A DNA stretch of 64,000 nucleotides from Beta vulgaris subsp. vulgaris (GCF_026745355.1 NC_079210.1:30620616-30684615), one strand, 5' to 3'. Positions 45,301 to 58,700 are shown, numbered from the stretch's first letter. A program made the numbers and translations. The notes: generated by a model from the letters alone, not told the origin.

Positions 45301-47602
45301 CTTGCTCATCTTGGTCCAAAATTGTAATTTGCGCCTAACGCGTAGCTCGGACATCAAAATTGAGCGATTCAAAAGCCTAAATTGTTTTTTTACCATTTCT
45401 AAAGGGTTCGTGAGCTCATAAGCTGCATTCGTTGAAGTCCGATTTTTCGTGTCAGTTTCATGCTCATCTTGGCCCAACATCGTAATTTGGGCCTAACTCC
45501 AATCTCTGACATCAAAATTGAGCGATTCCAAAGCCTGACCAGTTTTTGTACAATTTTTAAGGGGTTCGATAGGCTTAGAAGCTCAATTCCTTGCAGCCCA
45601 ATTTTTTGCATCTGTGGCCTTCTCATCTTGGCTCAAAATTGTAATTTGGGACTAACTCCTAGCTCGGACCTCAAAATTGAGCGATTTAAAACCCTGAAAT
45701 GTTTTTTTTTACCATTTATAAGGGGTTCGTGAGCTGAGAAGCTAAATTCGTTGAAGTCCGATTTTTCGCGTCCGTTTCTTACTCATCTTGGCCAAAAATC
45801 GTAATTTGGGCCTCACTCCTAGCTCGGAAATCAGAATTGAGCGATTCAAAAGCCTGAATTGGTTTTTTTACCATTTCTAAGGGGTTGGTGAGTTCAGAAG
45901 CTGAATTCGTTGAAGTCCAATTTTTCGTGTATGTTTCATGCTCATCTTGGCCCAACATCGTAATTCGATATAACTCCTATCTCGAACATCAGAATTGAGC
46001 GATTCCAAAGCCTGGCATGTTTTTTTGCCAATTATAAGGGGTTCATGAGCTCAGAAGCTGAATTCCTTGCAGCTCAGATTTTCGCGTCTGTGTCCTTCTC
46101 ATCTTCGCTCAAAATTGTAATTTGGGACTAACTCCTAGCTCGGACCTCAAAATTGAGCGATTCAAATGCCTTAAATGTTTTTTTTTTACAATTTCTAAAG
46201 GGTTCGTGAACTTATAAGCTAAATTCGTTAAAGTCCCGATTTTTCGCGTCTGTTTCTTGCTCATCTTGGCCCACAATCGTAATTTGGGCCTAACTCCTAG
46301 CTCGGACATTAGAATTGAGCGATTCAAAAGCCTAAGTTGTTTTTTACCATTTCTAAAGAGTTAGTGAGCTCAGAAGCTGAGTTCCTTGAAGACCGATTTT
46401 TCGTGTCAGTTTCGTGCTCATCTTGGCCCAACATCGTAATTTGGGCCTAACTCCTATCTCTAACATCAAAATTGAGCGATTCCAAAGCCTGACATGTTTT
46501 TTTTACCATTTTTAAGGGGTTCGATAGGCTCAGAAGCTCAATTCCTTGCAGCCCAATTTTTCGCGTTTGTGTCCCTCTCATCTTGGCTCAAAATTGTAAT
46601 TTGGGACTAACTTCTAGCTCGGACCTCAAAATTGAGCGATTCGAAAGCCTGAAATGGTTTTTTTACCATTTATAAGGGGTTCGTGAGCTGAGAAGCTAAA
46701 TTCGTTGAAGTCCGATTTTTCGCGTCCGTTTCTAGCTCATCTTGGCCCAAAATCGTAATTTGGGCCTAACTCCTAGCTCATACATCAGAATTGAGCGATT
46801 CAAAAGCCTGAATTGTGTTTTTACTATTTCTAAGGGGTTCGTGAGCTCAGAAGCTGAATTCGTTGAAGTCCGATTTTTTGCGTCCGTTTCTTGCTCATCT
46901 TGGCTCAAAATCGTAATTTAGGCCTAACTCCTAGCTCGGACATCATAATTGAGCGATTCAAAAGCGTGGCAGGTTTTTTTACCATTTCTAAGGGGTTCGC
47001 GAGCTCAAAAGCTGAATTCGTTGAATTCCGGTTTTTCGCGTCTGTTTCCTACTCATCTTGGCGCATCGAAATTTGGGCCTAACTCCTAGCTCGGACATCA
47101 GAATTCAGCGATTCCAAAGCCTGACATGTTTTTTTTACCATTTGTAAGGGATTCGTGAGCTCAGAAGCTGAATTCCTTGCAGTCAGATTTTTTGTGTCTG
47201 TTACTACTCATCTGTGCCCAAAATCGTAATTTGGGCCTAACTCCTAGCTCGGACTTCAGAATTGAGCGATTCAAAAGCTTGAATTGGTTTATTACCATTT
47301 CTAAGGGGTTGGTTAGCTCTGAAGCTGAATTCGTTGAAGTCCTATTTTTCGTGTCTGTTTCGTGCTCATCTTGGACGAACATCGTAATTTCAACCTAACT
47401 CCTATCTCGGACATCAGAATTGAGCGATTTCAAAGCCTGACATGTTTTTTTTACCATTTATAAGGGGTTCGTGAGCTCAGAAGCTGAATTCCTTGCAGCA
47501 TAATTTTTCGCGTCTGTGTCCTTCTCATCATGGCCCAAAATCGTAATTTGGGCCTAACTTCTAGCTCGGACATCAGAATTGAGAGACTCAAAAGCCTGAA
47601 TT
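36362..47602. repeat. Satellite array, about 70 monomers of 158-159 bp
   Basis: Head-to-tail repeats. Landmarks recur in each: AACTCCTAGCTCGGACATCA, GAATTGAGCGATTCAAAAGC, CCATTTCTAAGGGGTTCGTG, AGCTCAGAAGCTGAATTC. Subtypes differ in the second half: TCGTTGAAGTCCGATTTTTC, CCTTGCAGTCAGATTTTTTG, CCTTGCAGCCCAATTTTTCG, CCTTGCAGCATAATTTTTCG. Longer segments recur at offsets near 1740, 1948 and 3157 bp, showing higher-order amplification. Each monomer carries the palindrome GGCCCAAAATCG...TTTGGGCC. Non-coding, although chance ORFs occur on both strands. Confidence 0.95.
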
Positions 47603-49253
47603 CACTAGTAGAAAAAGGACGATTTGCGTCCCCTCAATTGCGTCGCACAGAAACGGAAACGACGCACAGTTAAGATTTGCGTCGCATGTGGGAAGCTGTG
47701 CGACGCAAATCACAAAAATCTCTCCAGCAGGAGCGCGGTATGTGCGTCGCTGCGTCGCACCCTCCTCACAATGCGACGCAAACTAACAATGTGTGTCGCA
47801 TGTGAGGAGAGTGCGACGCATATACCGCGCTCCTGCTGGAGAGAATTTTGGACCAATGTGCGTCGTACCTACGGAGCATGTGACGTACATTGCTAATGTG
47901 CGTCGCACCTGCGGGGCATGTGACGCAAATCACGTGTTTCCATATTTAAGCTTATTTAGGGTTTGTTTTCTAAAGACTCAGCCGTTTTCTCACACTTCAG
48001 CTCCCTCCAACTTCATCTCTCTCACTCTCACTCTCACACTTTAACTCCATCCACCTTCGTCTCTCTCACCTACCTGCGTCTCTCTCACCTACCTGCATCT
48101 CTCTTTCGAATCTTAGCAACGAAGTGCGTGGTCGGTGTTTGGTGGTTTTCGGCGAAGAGAGGAGAAAGAAGGTAAAACGGTGGTGGTCTGTGTCGGTTTC
48201 CGGCGGTTTTGAGATCTCCTCCCTCCTCTCTCTCCCTCCCTCACTCCTCAACCCTAAAAACTCATCTCTCTCCCTCCCTCTTAACCTAAGAAAACCGAAA
48301 CCAGTGAGTTGAACTCCGCGTTCAGTCCATCACTTCGAACACATCAACATACAGCCGTTTTCCGATAACAATAGTTTCGCAGGTAAAATTATCGTTTTTT
48401 CATTTAAACATTGTTTAGATCTACAATTTCATTTTTTCATTTTTTCATGTTTTCAGATTTACAATTTTTTCCTTCGTTTTTTCATTTTTACATTGTTTAG
48501 ATCTAATTTTTTCATTTTTTCATTGTCTTCGAGTTTTATACATCAGAAATTATTTTCTTCTTTTTTTTTTTACTTTTTAGATGTGAGTTTTTGTTGACTA
48601 TTTTTTTCTTACTTTCATTTGCAGATTTGTTTTTTGGTTTCTCTGGAAGTTTTCTTCGTCGGAAATGGAAGGAAATTGAAGTTACGTTCTTTTTGTTTCG
48701 ACTTCGCAATGTCTCTCTACTCTAGATCTCTGATTTTTTATATTATTTTGTGTTCGAGTTGTAAATGATAGAATTTTGGTGGTTTAATGTTTTGTGTTGG
48801 AGTTGTAAATTATAAAATTATTGAATTTTGTTGGTATATTTTGTTGTGTTCAATTCTACTTCGATTTCAGTTGGTAATTTTTCTCTCAATCTTCTACTGT
48901 TCGAGAATCATCTTTGCAGTATATCCTAAGTCTAAAAATAATTTTTTTTATTAAAATAGTAATTTGCGTCGCACATAGCCCGAGGTGCGACGCAAATCAC
49001 TAATGTGCGTCGCACCCTAGGCAATGTGCGACGCACATTACCCTCTACATTACTCTGAATTGGGCTGGGATAGCCATCTGCGTCGCACCGTATACGAGGT
49101 CCGACGCAAATAGCTGAAAATGTGCGTCGGATCTGCATTCGACGCAGACCATTGATATATAGGTCATTTGCGTCGTGACTTGTGCCGTCGGACCCAAGTC
49201 CGACGCAAATAGGGGTCCAGGGTCCGACGCAAATCGACGTTTTTGTACTAGTG
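47603..49253. mobile_element. Non-autonomous CACTA (1651 bp) with GCGTCGCAC subterminal repeats
   Basis: Ends CACTAGTAGAAAAAGGACG and (reverse) CACTAGTACAAAAACGTCG; ATT duplicated at 47600-47602 and 49254-49256, exactly inside a satellite monomer. Subterminal zones (47610-47935 and 48962-49240) repeat TGCGTCGCAC/GTGCGACGCA many times. The interior has a TC-rich leader-like stretch (48000-48110). No transposase or recognisable captured gene. Confidence 0.92.
47720..47844. repeat. Near-perfect hairpin, about 55-bp arms
   Basis: The arm beginning CTCTCCAGCAGGAGCGCGGT pairs with the arm ending ACCGCGCTCCTGCTGGAGAG, with TGCGTCGCAC-type sequence between. It lies in the left subterminal zone of the CACTA element. 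Confidence 0.85.
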
Positions 49254-49256
49254 ATT

Positions 49257-52200
49257 GTTTTTTTACTATTACTAAGGGGTTTGTGAGCTCAGAAGCTAAA
49301 TTCGTTGAAATCCGATTTTTCGCGTCCTTTTCTTGCTCATCTTGGCCCAAAATCGTAATTTTGGCCTAGCTCCTAGCTCGGACATCAAAATTGAGCGATT
49401 CAAAAGCCTGAAATGTTTTTTTTACCGTTTCTAAGGGGTTCGATAGGCTTAGAAGATGAATTCGTTGAAGTCCGATTTTTCGCGTCTGTTTCCTGCTCAT
49501 CTTTGCCCAACATTGTAATTTGGGCCTAACTCCTAGCTCAGACATCAGAATTGAGGGATTTAAAAGCCTGAATTATTTTTTGACCATTTCTAAGGGGTTC
49601 GTGAGCTTAGAAGCTGAATTCGTTGAAGTCCGATTTCCGCGTTCGTTTCTTGCTCATCTTGGCCCAAAATCGTAATTTGGGCCTAGCTCCTAGCTCGGAC
49701 ATCATAATTGAGAGATTCAAAAGCGTGACAGGTTTTTTTACCATTTCTAAGGGGTTCGTGGTTCAGAAGCTGAATTCGTTTAAGTCCGATTTTTCGCGTC
49801 TGTTTCCTACTCATCTTGGCCCAAAATCGTAATTTGGGCCTAACTCCTAGCTCGGACATCAGAATTCAGCGATTCCAAAGCCTGCATTTCTTTTTTACCA
49901 TTTGTAAGGGGCTCGTGAGTTCAGAAGCTGAATTCCTTGCAGTCAGATTTTTTTGTGTCTGTTTACTACTCATCTGTGCCCAAATTCGTAATTTGGGCAT
50001 AACTCCTAGCTCGGACATCAGAATTGAGCGATTCAAAAGCCTGAATTGGTTTTTTACCATTTCTAAGGGGTTGGTGAGCTCAGACGCTGAATTCGTTGAA
50101 GTCCGATTTTTCGTGTCTGTTTCATGCTCATCTTGGCCTAACATCGTAGTTTCGACCTAACTCCTACCTCGGAAATCAGAATTGAGCGATTTCAAAGCCT
50201 GACATGTTTTTTTACGATTTATAAGGGGTTCGTGAGCTCATAAACTGAATTCCTTGCAGCATAATTTTTCGCGTCTGTGTCCTTCTCATCATGACCCAAA
50301 ATCGTAATTTGGGCCTAACTTCTAGCTCGGACATCAAAATTGAGAGACTCAAAAGCCTGAATTGTTTTTTTTACAATTACTAAGGTGTTCGTGAGCTCAG
50401 AAGCTGAATTCGTTGAAGTCTGATTTTTTGCGTCCTTTTCTTGCTCACCTTGGCCCAAAAATCGTAATTTTTGCCTAGCTCCTAGCACGGACATCAAAAT
50501 TGAGCGATTCAAAAGTCTGAAATAGTTTGTTTACGCGTCTGTTTCCTGCTCATCTTGGCCCAGAAGATGAATTCGTTGGCGTCCGATTTTTCGCGTCTGT
50601 TTCCTGCTCATCTTGGCCCAATATCATAATTTGGGCCTAACTCGTAGTTCGGACATCAGAATTGAGCGATTCAAAAGCCTGACATAGTTTGTTTACCATT
50701 TGTAAGGGGTTCGTGAGCTCAGAAGCTGAATTCGTTGAAGTCCGATTTTCGCGTTCGTTTCTTGCTCATATTGTCCCAAAATTGTAATTTGGGCCTAGCT
50801 CCTATCTCGGACATCATAATTGAGCGATTCAAAAGCGTGACAGGTTTTTTTACCATTTCTAAGGGGTTCGTGGTTCAGAAGCTGAATTCGTTTAAGTCCG
50901 ATTTTTCGCGTCTGTTTCCTACTCATCTTGGCCCAAAATCGTAATTTGGGCCTAACTCCTAGCTCGGACATCAGAATTGAGCGATTCCAAAGCCTGCATT
51001 TCTTTTTTACCATTTGTAAGGGGCTCGTGAGTTCAGAAGCTGAATTCCTTGCAGTCAGATTTTTTTGTGTCTGTTTACTACTCATCTGTGCCCAAATTCG
51101 TAATTTGGGCATAACTCCTAGCTCGGACATCAGAATTGAGCGATTCAAAAGCCTGAATTGGTTTTTTACCATTTCTAAGGGGTTGGTGAGCTCAGACGCT
51201 GAATTCGTTGAAGTCCGATTTTTCGTGTCTGTTTCATGCTCATCTTGGCCTAACATCGTAGTTTCGACCTAACTCCTACCTCGGAAATCAGAATTGAGCG
51301 ATTTCAAAGCCTGACATGTTTTTTTACGATTTATAAGGGGTTCGTGAGCTCATAAACTGAATTCCTTGCAGCATAATTTTTCGCGTCTGTGTCCTTCTCA
51401 TCATGACCCAAAATCGTAATTTGGGCCTAACTTCTAGCTCGGACATCAAAATTGAGAGACTCAAAAGCCTGAATTGTTTTTTTTACAATTACTAAGGTGT
51501 TCGTGAGCTCAGAAGCTGAATTCGTTGAAGTCTGATTTTTTGCGTCCTTTTCTTGCTCACCTTGGCCCAAAAATCGTAATTTTTGCCTAGCTCCTAGCAC
51601 GGACATCAAAATTGAGCGATTCAAAAGTCTGAAATAGTTTGTTTACGCGTCTGTTTCCTGCTCATCTTGGCCCAGAAGATGAATTCGTTGGCGTCCGATT
51701 TTTCGCGTCTGTTTCTGCTCATCTTGGCCCAAAATCGTAATTTGGGCCTAACTCCTAGTTCGGACATCAGAATTGAGCGATTCAAAAGCCTGACATAGTT
51801 TGTTTACCATTTTAAGGGGTTCGTGAGCTCAGAAGCTGAATTCGTTGAAGTCCGATTTTCGCGTTCGTTTCTTGCTCATATTGTCCCAAAATTGTAATTT
51901 GGGCCTAGCTCCTATCTCGGACATCATAATTGAGCGATTCAAAAGCGTGACAGGTTTTTTTTTACCATTTCTAAGGGGTTCGTGAGCTCAGAAGCTGAAT
52001 TCGTTGAAGTCCGATTTTTCGTGTATGTTTCCTACTCATCTAGTCCCATCGTAATTTGGGAATAATTCCTAGCTCGGACATCAGAATTCAGCGATTCTAA
52101 AGCCTGACAAGTTTTTTTCCCCTTTCTAAGGGGATCGAGAGCTCAGAAGTTGAATTCCTTGCAGTCATATTTTTTTGTTTCTGTTTACTACTCATCTGTG

Positions 52201-54371
52201 CCCAAAATCGTAATTTGGGCATAACTCCTAGCTCGGACATCAAACTTGAGCGATTCAAAAGCCTGAATTGGCTTTTTACCATTTCTAAGGGGTTGGTGAG
52301 CTCATAAGCGGAATTCGTTGAATTCTGATTTTTCGTGTCTGTTTCGTCCTCATCTTGGCCCAACATCGTAATTTCGACCTAACTCCTATCTCTGACATCA
52401 GAATTGAGCGATTTCAAAGCCTGACATGTTTTTTTACCATTTATAAGGGGTTCGTGAGCTCAGAAGCTGAATTCCTTGCAGAATAATTTTTCGCATCTGT
52501 GTCCTTCTCATCATGGCCCAAGTAATTTGGCCTAACTTCTAGCTCGGACATCATAATTGAGAGACTCAAAAGCCTGAATTGTTTTTTTTACTATTTCTAA
52601 GGGATTCGTGAGCTCAGAAGCTGAATTCGGTGAAGTCCGATTTTTCGCGTCGTTTTCTTGCTCATCTTAGCCCAAAATCGTAATTTTGGCCTAGCTCCTA
52701 GCTCGGACTTCAGAATTAAGCGATTCAAAAGCCTGAAATGTTTTTTTCTACCATTTCTAAGGCGTTCATGTGCTCAAAAGATGAATTCGTTGAAGTCCGA
52801 TTTTTCGCGTCTGTTTCCTGCTCATCTTGGCCCAACATCGAAATTTGGGACTAACTCTTAGCTCGGACATCAAAATTGAGCGATTCCAAAGCCTGAAATG
52901 GTTCGTGAGTTCAGAAGCTGAATTCCTTTCAGTCAGATATTTTGTGTATGTTTACTACTTATCTGTGGCCAAAATCATAATTTGGGCATAACTCTTAGCT
53001 CGGACATCAGAATTGCGCGATTCAAAAGCCTGAATTGCTTTTTTACCATTTCTAAGGGGTTCGTGATCTCATAAGCTGACGTCGTTGAAGTCCGATTTGT
53101 CGTGTCTGTTTCATGCTCATCATGGACCAACATCATAATTTTGACCTAACTCCTATCTCGGATATCAGAATTGGGCGATTTCAAAGCCTGTCCTGTTTTT
53201 TTCCCATTTCTAAGGGTTCTTAGCTCACTTCCCTGCAGTCCATCTTTTCGCGTCTGTGTCCTAATCTTGGCTCAAAATTTTAATTTGGGACTAACTCCTA
53301 TCTCGGACCTCACAATTGAGCGATTCAAAAGCCTGAAATATGTTTTTTACCATTTCCAAGGGGTTTGTGAGCTCAGAAGATTAATTCGTTGAAGTCCGAT
53401 TTTTCGCGTCTGATTCCTGCTCAACTTGGCCCAACATCGTCATTAGGGCCTAACTCTTAGCTTGGACATCCGATTGAGCGATTCCAAAGCCTGACATGGC
53501 TTGTTTACCATTTCTAAGGGGTTCGTGAGCTCAGAAGCTGAATTCCTTGCGTCAGAGTTTTTGTGTCTGTTTACTACTCAACTATGCCCAAAATCGTAAT
53601 TTGGGCATAACTCCTAACTCGGACATCAGAATTGAGCGATTCAAAAGCCTGAATTGGTTTTTTTACCCTTTGTAAGGGGTTGGTGAGCTCAGAAGCTGAA
53701 TTCGTTGAAGTCCTATTTTTCGTGTCTGTTTCATGCTCATCTTGGCCCAAAATCGTAATTTCGACCTAACTCCTATCTCGGACATCAAAATTGAGCGATT
53801 CCAAAGCCTGACATGTTTTTTTTACCATTTCTAAGGGGTTCATGAGCTCAGAAGCTGAATACCTTGCAGCCCAATTTTTCGCGTCTGTGTGCTTCTCATC
53901 TTGGCTCAAAATTGTAATTTGGGAGTAACTCCTAGCTCGGACCTCAAAATTGAGCGATTCAAAAGCCTGACATGTTTTTTCCCATTTCTAAGGGGATCGT
54001 GAGCTCAGAAGCTGAATTCCTTACAGTCATATTTTTTGCGTTTGTTTAGAGCTCATGTGTGCCCAAAATCGTAATTTGGGCCTAACTCCTAGCTCAGACA
54101 TCAGAATTGAACGATTCCAAAGGTTGACATGATTTTTTTATCAATTGTAAGGGGTCCGTGAGCTCATAAGTTGAATTCGTTGAAGTCCGATTTTTCGAGT
54201 CTATTTCTTGCTCATATGGAACTAAAATCGTAATTTGGGCCTAACTTCTAGCTCGGACATCAGAATTGAGCGATTCCAAAGCCTGACATGTTTTTTTTAC
54301 CATTTATAAGTGGTTCATGAGCTCAGTAGTTGAATTCCTTGCAGTAGTTGAATTCCTTGCAGCATAATTTT
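49257..54371. repeat. Satellite array, continued (about 32 monomers)
   Basis: Same monomer family and orientation as 36362-47602; the split monomer resumes right after the CACTA element. It ends in a short local duplication (GTTGAATTCCTTGCAG twice at 54330-54361) and breaks off after GCAGCATAATTTT. Confidence 0.95.
49726..51949. repeat. Near-identical 1112-bp higher-order tandem duplication (7 monomers)
   Basis: 49726-50837 and 50838-51949 are almost identical, at constant offset 1112 bp (seven monomers of about 159 bp). Both share the same aberrant internal junction (TTTGTTTACGCGTCTGTTTC, near 50526 and 51638). The similarity is far above that between ordinary neighbours, so the duplication is recent. 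Confidence 0.88.
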
Positions 54372-54566
54372 AGTCGACCTTTCAACTTACAACGATTCCA
54401 TAATAAGAATTTGCGGTCACCAACTTTGATATAAGCAATATATTTTACTTCCGTTAATTGATTTCTTATCTGAATCCAAACTTATGCTTTCATACTCTAT
54501 CAATCACTTTCTTATATTCTATAAACAACCTCTTATTGGGCAATAAATATCATAACTTTCAGTATA

Positions 54567-54800
54567 ACGATTCCTTATCGGGAATCCACATAACAAGATA
54601 CGATTCCTTATCGAGAATCCAACATTAGTATCACTTACCAAGATATGCCTCCTTATCAGGAAACCACTATCGATATTCATGTTCATATACTGAATAACAT
54701 TCATTACTTACCTGATATGATTCTTTATCGGGAATCAAATATCGAAATAACTTACCACCATATGATTCCTTATCAAGAATCCATTATCGATATAACTTTC
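54567..54800. repeat. Short tandem repeat with palindromic core GATTCCTTATCGGGAATC
   Basis: About five spaced copies of GATTCCTTATCGRGAATCC, each an imperfect palindrome, separated by 35-50 bp including ATATCGATATAAC-like sequence. A related relic lies near 54400. Confidence 0.75.
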
Positions 54801-55448
54801 ATACTTGCGATAGCATTCTTTTTAACCGGGGGAAAAAGAAGGTGGCGGAGGAGACAAAGCTTATCCGACAGTGGGGGTCGTCACCCAATCATTCGCTTTA
54901 CTTTTGGCCAATAATCGCGACTAGTACGGAGTACATTTTTCTGCTGATTCAATCAGCCATCCACAAGTTTCACATTACGTGATATATCGCCCGATTATCT
55001 CCCCACAGAGCAATGGGCAGGTTTCCCTGTGGGGCCCCCAAGGTTCACAGTCCATGTGGCACTGTTCATGTCACCTCATCCGTCGAATCAGACGAAGCTC
55101 CTTTCCCCTTTTAGATTTCTTTCGATTATCGTTCCTAACTCAATCAAATCATTCATATAACTCATTCAATGATTTAGTAATTCTTAATAACGTGCTTTGA
55201 ATCCGAACCAAACCAAGTGATTTCCTCCGTAGATAACCATAATCATTTAACATGTAACTCTTATAAATACATGTTTTAAATCGACACATATATCATTTTC
55301 AGTTCCAATTCTCATCACAAAGCTTGTGAGCCACAACTGGTAATAATTAATCATGTCGATAAAATATCCACAACAATATCACTAGGTTTCTCAGTTAGAA
55401 TTAACTAACGAGAGTTGCTAAGCTAATTCCATACAACACATACCTTCA

Positions 55449-57064
55449 TGTTGTATAATATGAGCACTATAAGAGGGGGGTGAATTATAGTGAGAGAATA
55501 AGCTCTACTTTTTGCGGAATTAAAAGTAAACTTGGGAACAAACAATGGGAACACGAGAGATTTTACGAGGAAAAACTTCCTAGGCCTAGTAGGAAGAAAC
55601 AACCTCGACCACAAGGGATTTTAAACAAGTTTCCACTATAATAGGCCAAAACAACTCTGATTACAACCTATTACTTTTCTCTCGATTCTCAACTTAAGTC
55701 ACTCAACTCAAGTTCCCAACGACAGTTCCCAACAACTGACGTTTTCTCTCAAACTTCACTCGAAGTTCCTTACTCTTTCTCTTTCTCTTTCTCTTTCTCT
55801 TTCTCTTTCTCTTTCTCTTTCTCTTTCTCTTGCTTCACTCAAAGCTTTCTCAAACTTACAAGAGTTCACTCAAACCCTTTTTCTCAAAAATACACTTTAT
55901 AAAATAATGGAAGAGTAATAAACTCGATTAATGTAAGTATATATGAATTCTCTTAAGGAAAAGGCACTGACACTTTAGATAACTTAGGACAAATTAACTA
56001 AGTCAGACACAATTTTACTCAAATGAATTAGGCGCCTATTTATAGACAATTAAGACAAGACATGTTCTCCACTAACTTAGACCATTACACATGTTCTCCA
56101 TGATGTTTAATTAATTAATTAAATTAAATTAATTATTCCATGTCATGTAAAGCATCCACTAATCCACTACTTCACTTCATAAAAGAAGCAGTAACACATT
56201 ACGTGGTTTTTGCAAAACTTGGAGAATAATTAAACTTATTTAATTTAATTAAATACTTGGAGGATAATTAACTTAAGCCACTAAATCCACTAACTACATA
56301 AAACGTGTAGCAGTAAACCTTAGGCGTGTAATCTAGATTTTAGGAAATAAATAAATAAAATACTTTAGCTAGTCTTTAGGAAAAATATATTTTTCAAAAT
56401 TTTTTATAAAACCGGAAAACAGTTTTTATAATTTAAAAATCCGAAACATTTTGAAAACCGGAAATAATAAATTTTTCGAAAACTAAATCTTTTAAATAAA
56501 ATATAAAAGATAAAATATATATTTTAAAAAGATAATATTTGAAAATCAGTTAATTTAAAATCAGAAAATCTTTTTAAAATCTTTTCCTAACAAACTTAAA
56601 TTAACTTCCTAAAATAATGGATCTTAGTCAAAATATCCCTAAAAATTCTAACAACTATATTGGGCACACAATTAACTTAGGCGCACAACATTAGTCACTT
56701 AGAAGTTCCTAAATTAGTTTTAAGTCTTGTTCCCTAATCTTTAAGTCTTGTTCCTTAGCCTTGTTCCTATAGTGCCAGGTCTGTTCCTTTCATGGGAACA
56801 TAACCAAGTTCCTTTGAGAATTCACTACGAACTTAATAAAGCTTTTACTCAACCTTAACAAGAAGATTAATAAATACCCTAATGTATTCTAATCTTCATT
56901 CCATGCTTGATTCTTCATCTCTCGAACATCTTTTTGATTAATTCTCCGCTTTAATATTCAATCAAGTATTCTCTTAGCTCGAGCATGAATTACCTCGCAA
57001 CAACATAAATAAAATATACTATGTCTTTTGTGGTTAGGTCAACTTCAAAACTCAAGGGTCAACA
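55449..57064 (-). mobile_element. Solo LTR of a Sirevirus-like copia element (1616 bp), TSD CTTCA
   Basis: Starts TGTTGTATAATATGAG and ends GGGTCAACA (TGTTG/CAACA inverted repeat). CTTCA is duplicated at 55444-55448 and 57065-57069. It shares AAGAGGGGGGTGAATT plus downstream blocks (AGGAAAAACTTCCTAGGCC) with the LTR at 33243-34155. No internal sequence: it is the product of LTR-LTR recombination. Confidence 0.9.
55773..55831. repeat. (CTTTCT)n microsatellite
   Basis: About ten uninterrupted copies of the hexanucleotide CTTTCT within the solo LTR; the matching position in the LTR at 33243 has only a short CTTTCTCTCT run. Confidence 0.95.
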
Positions 57065-57069
57065 CTTCA

Positions 57070-58700
57070 CATATAAATTGTTTATATTTTTTACACTTCA
57101 TACTTATCGATGTAAACTAATCTCAATACGTTAATTCATAATCAATTTAAAGTATCTCCAATAATTTCCATAATATCAACAATGATCAGTCAACCTGTTT
57201 AAAACTATTTCTAACACCAACCAACTCACCATCCTTCATTTAAGCGAGTAGATTATAATCTCTTAAGTTAACTATGATTAGTTTAACTGTTACTTCTTAA
57301 TCCTTTGACAATAAAGTGGATGATATCACAATTTAGAACATTTAGCCGATATGAAAGTAGCTTACCATACTATTTGCTTACTTAATAAGTAAATGAAATA
57401 ATTTATTGACTTCTTTTTACTGAACTTACTAATTACCCAACTTTACTATATTAATTCATTTATAAGGTTATCTTCTCACCATGTTAACTCAATCTCTTTT
57501 ATGAGAAAACATCGCAATCGATCATGAAGAACTATTGTGACCTCTATATAATCATAAGCAATTACATAATCACTTTATGAATTAAATAAACATATAGAAA
57601 TTATAACATTCTCAATTAGAACCCTCTAAGTTTAATACCATATCATCACAAGTCTAGTCAACCTCCCATATATAATTCATCAATCACTTATAATAATAAA
57701 TAAGCATATCCAATCAATGAAACTAGTTGAACTAAATCTTCCCAACATACATGATTTACTTAACTAAAACGAGTAAGTTAAATGAACTGGAAATGCGCAA
57801 ACATTCTCTCTGAAGAGTCTAAACTTGTCATTATAATAACTACAAACCTTGTACTTATCGTATCGACTAATATATATATTCTTAATTTCATAATATCATT
57901 CCACCAACTTAAAGCACAACAATAATAACACAAGTGGAATTCCTTACAATTTTATAAGAACTCTTTATAGTTTTATTCAAGCTTTGGAAGCATAATAAGA
58001 TTAACAACTTGATTCACTTCATACTCAATTTAGCAACGATGAATTAAACCAATCACTCCTATTAAAAAGAATTCACTTTTCAACGTACATATCTATTTAA
58101 AGAGACTAATTCATTTAACCTTCTTATATATAAACTAGATTGCAACTATTAATGGAATCAATCCTTCAATACACATGACCCTAAATTTAATAATACTAAT
58201 AACATTTCGTTCGTCGAAATCTACAAGCTTATGTAACTAAGTTGCGTTAAGAGTTTCAATTTGCATCTTTCTTTTCCTTCTCAAAGTTAAGGTGGACATG
58301 GGTTGCAAATCAACTATGTCATAAACTAAGAGACACAAATCAACTATGTTATAAAGCTCAACTCAATAACTTATTTCAATTGTAATTTAACCAAAACAAA
58401 ACTATAATCAGATCTAATCATAAGAGGACTCAAAGAGAAACTTAGGCAGTGTTAAAATCGAAACCCACAATCAATAACACATAATCACACAATTACAACC
58501 TCAACAACATCAACAACAACTCTTGAAGAACAACAACAACTCTTGAAGAACAACCACTACAACTCCACTCAATGAAACTAATACTCCATAATCAATTAAC
58601 TAATCATCAATGAATCTTGAAATGAAACAAAATCCTGTTCTAGGTTAACTCACTAAAATCTGATTTAGGTTCAACTTGAAAGAAATTAACAAGGGTAATT
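57070..58700. other. AT-rich interior of the probable gypsy LTR
   Basis: No ORF, RNA gene or terminal repeat recognised. A short duplication, CAACAACAACTCTTGAAGAA, occurs twice near 58510-58550. Confidence 0.4.

Noticed and set aside
47720..49240. CRISPR-like array from regularly repeated GCGTCGCAC units
   Set aside because: Repeats are in both orientations, spacing is irregular, and they sit in CACTA subterminal zones of a plant genome.
50795..51256. Long ORFs (up to 153 codons) on both strands of the satellite
   Set aside because: They arise because many monomers are 159 bp (53 codons), so an open frame can persist across units. Both strands are open, frames break wherever monomers are 158 bp, and no start context, domain or codon bias supports translation.
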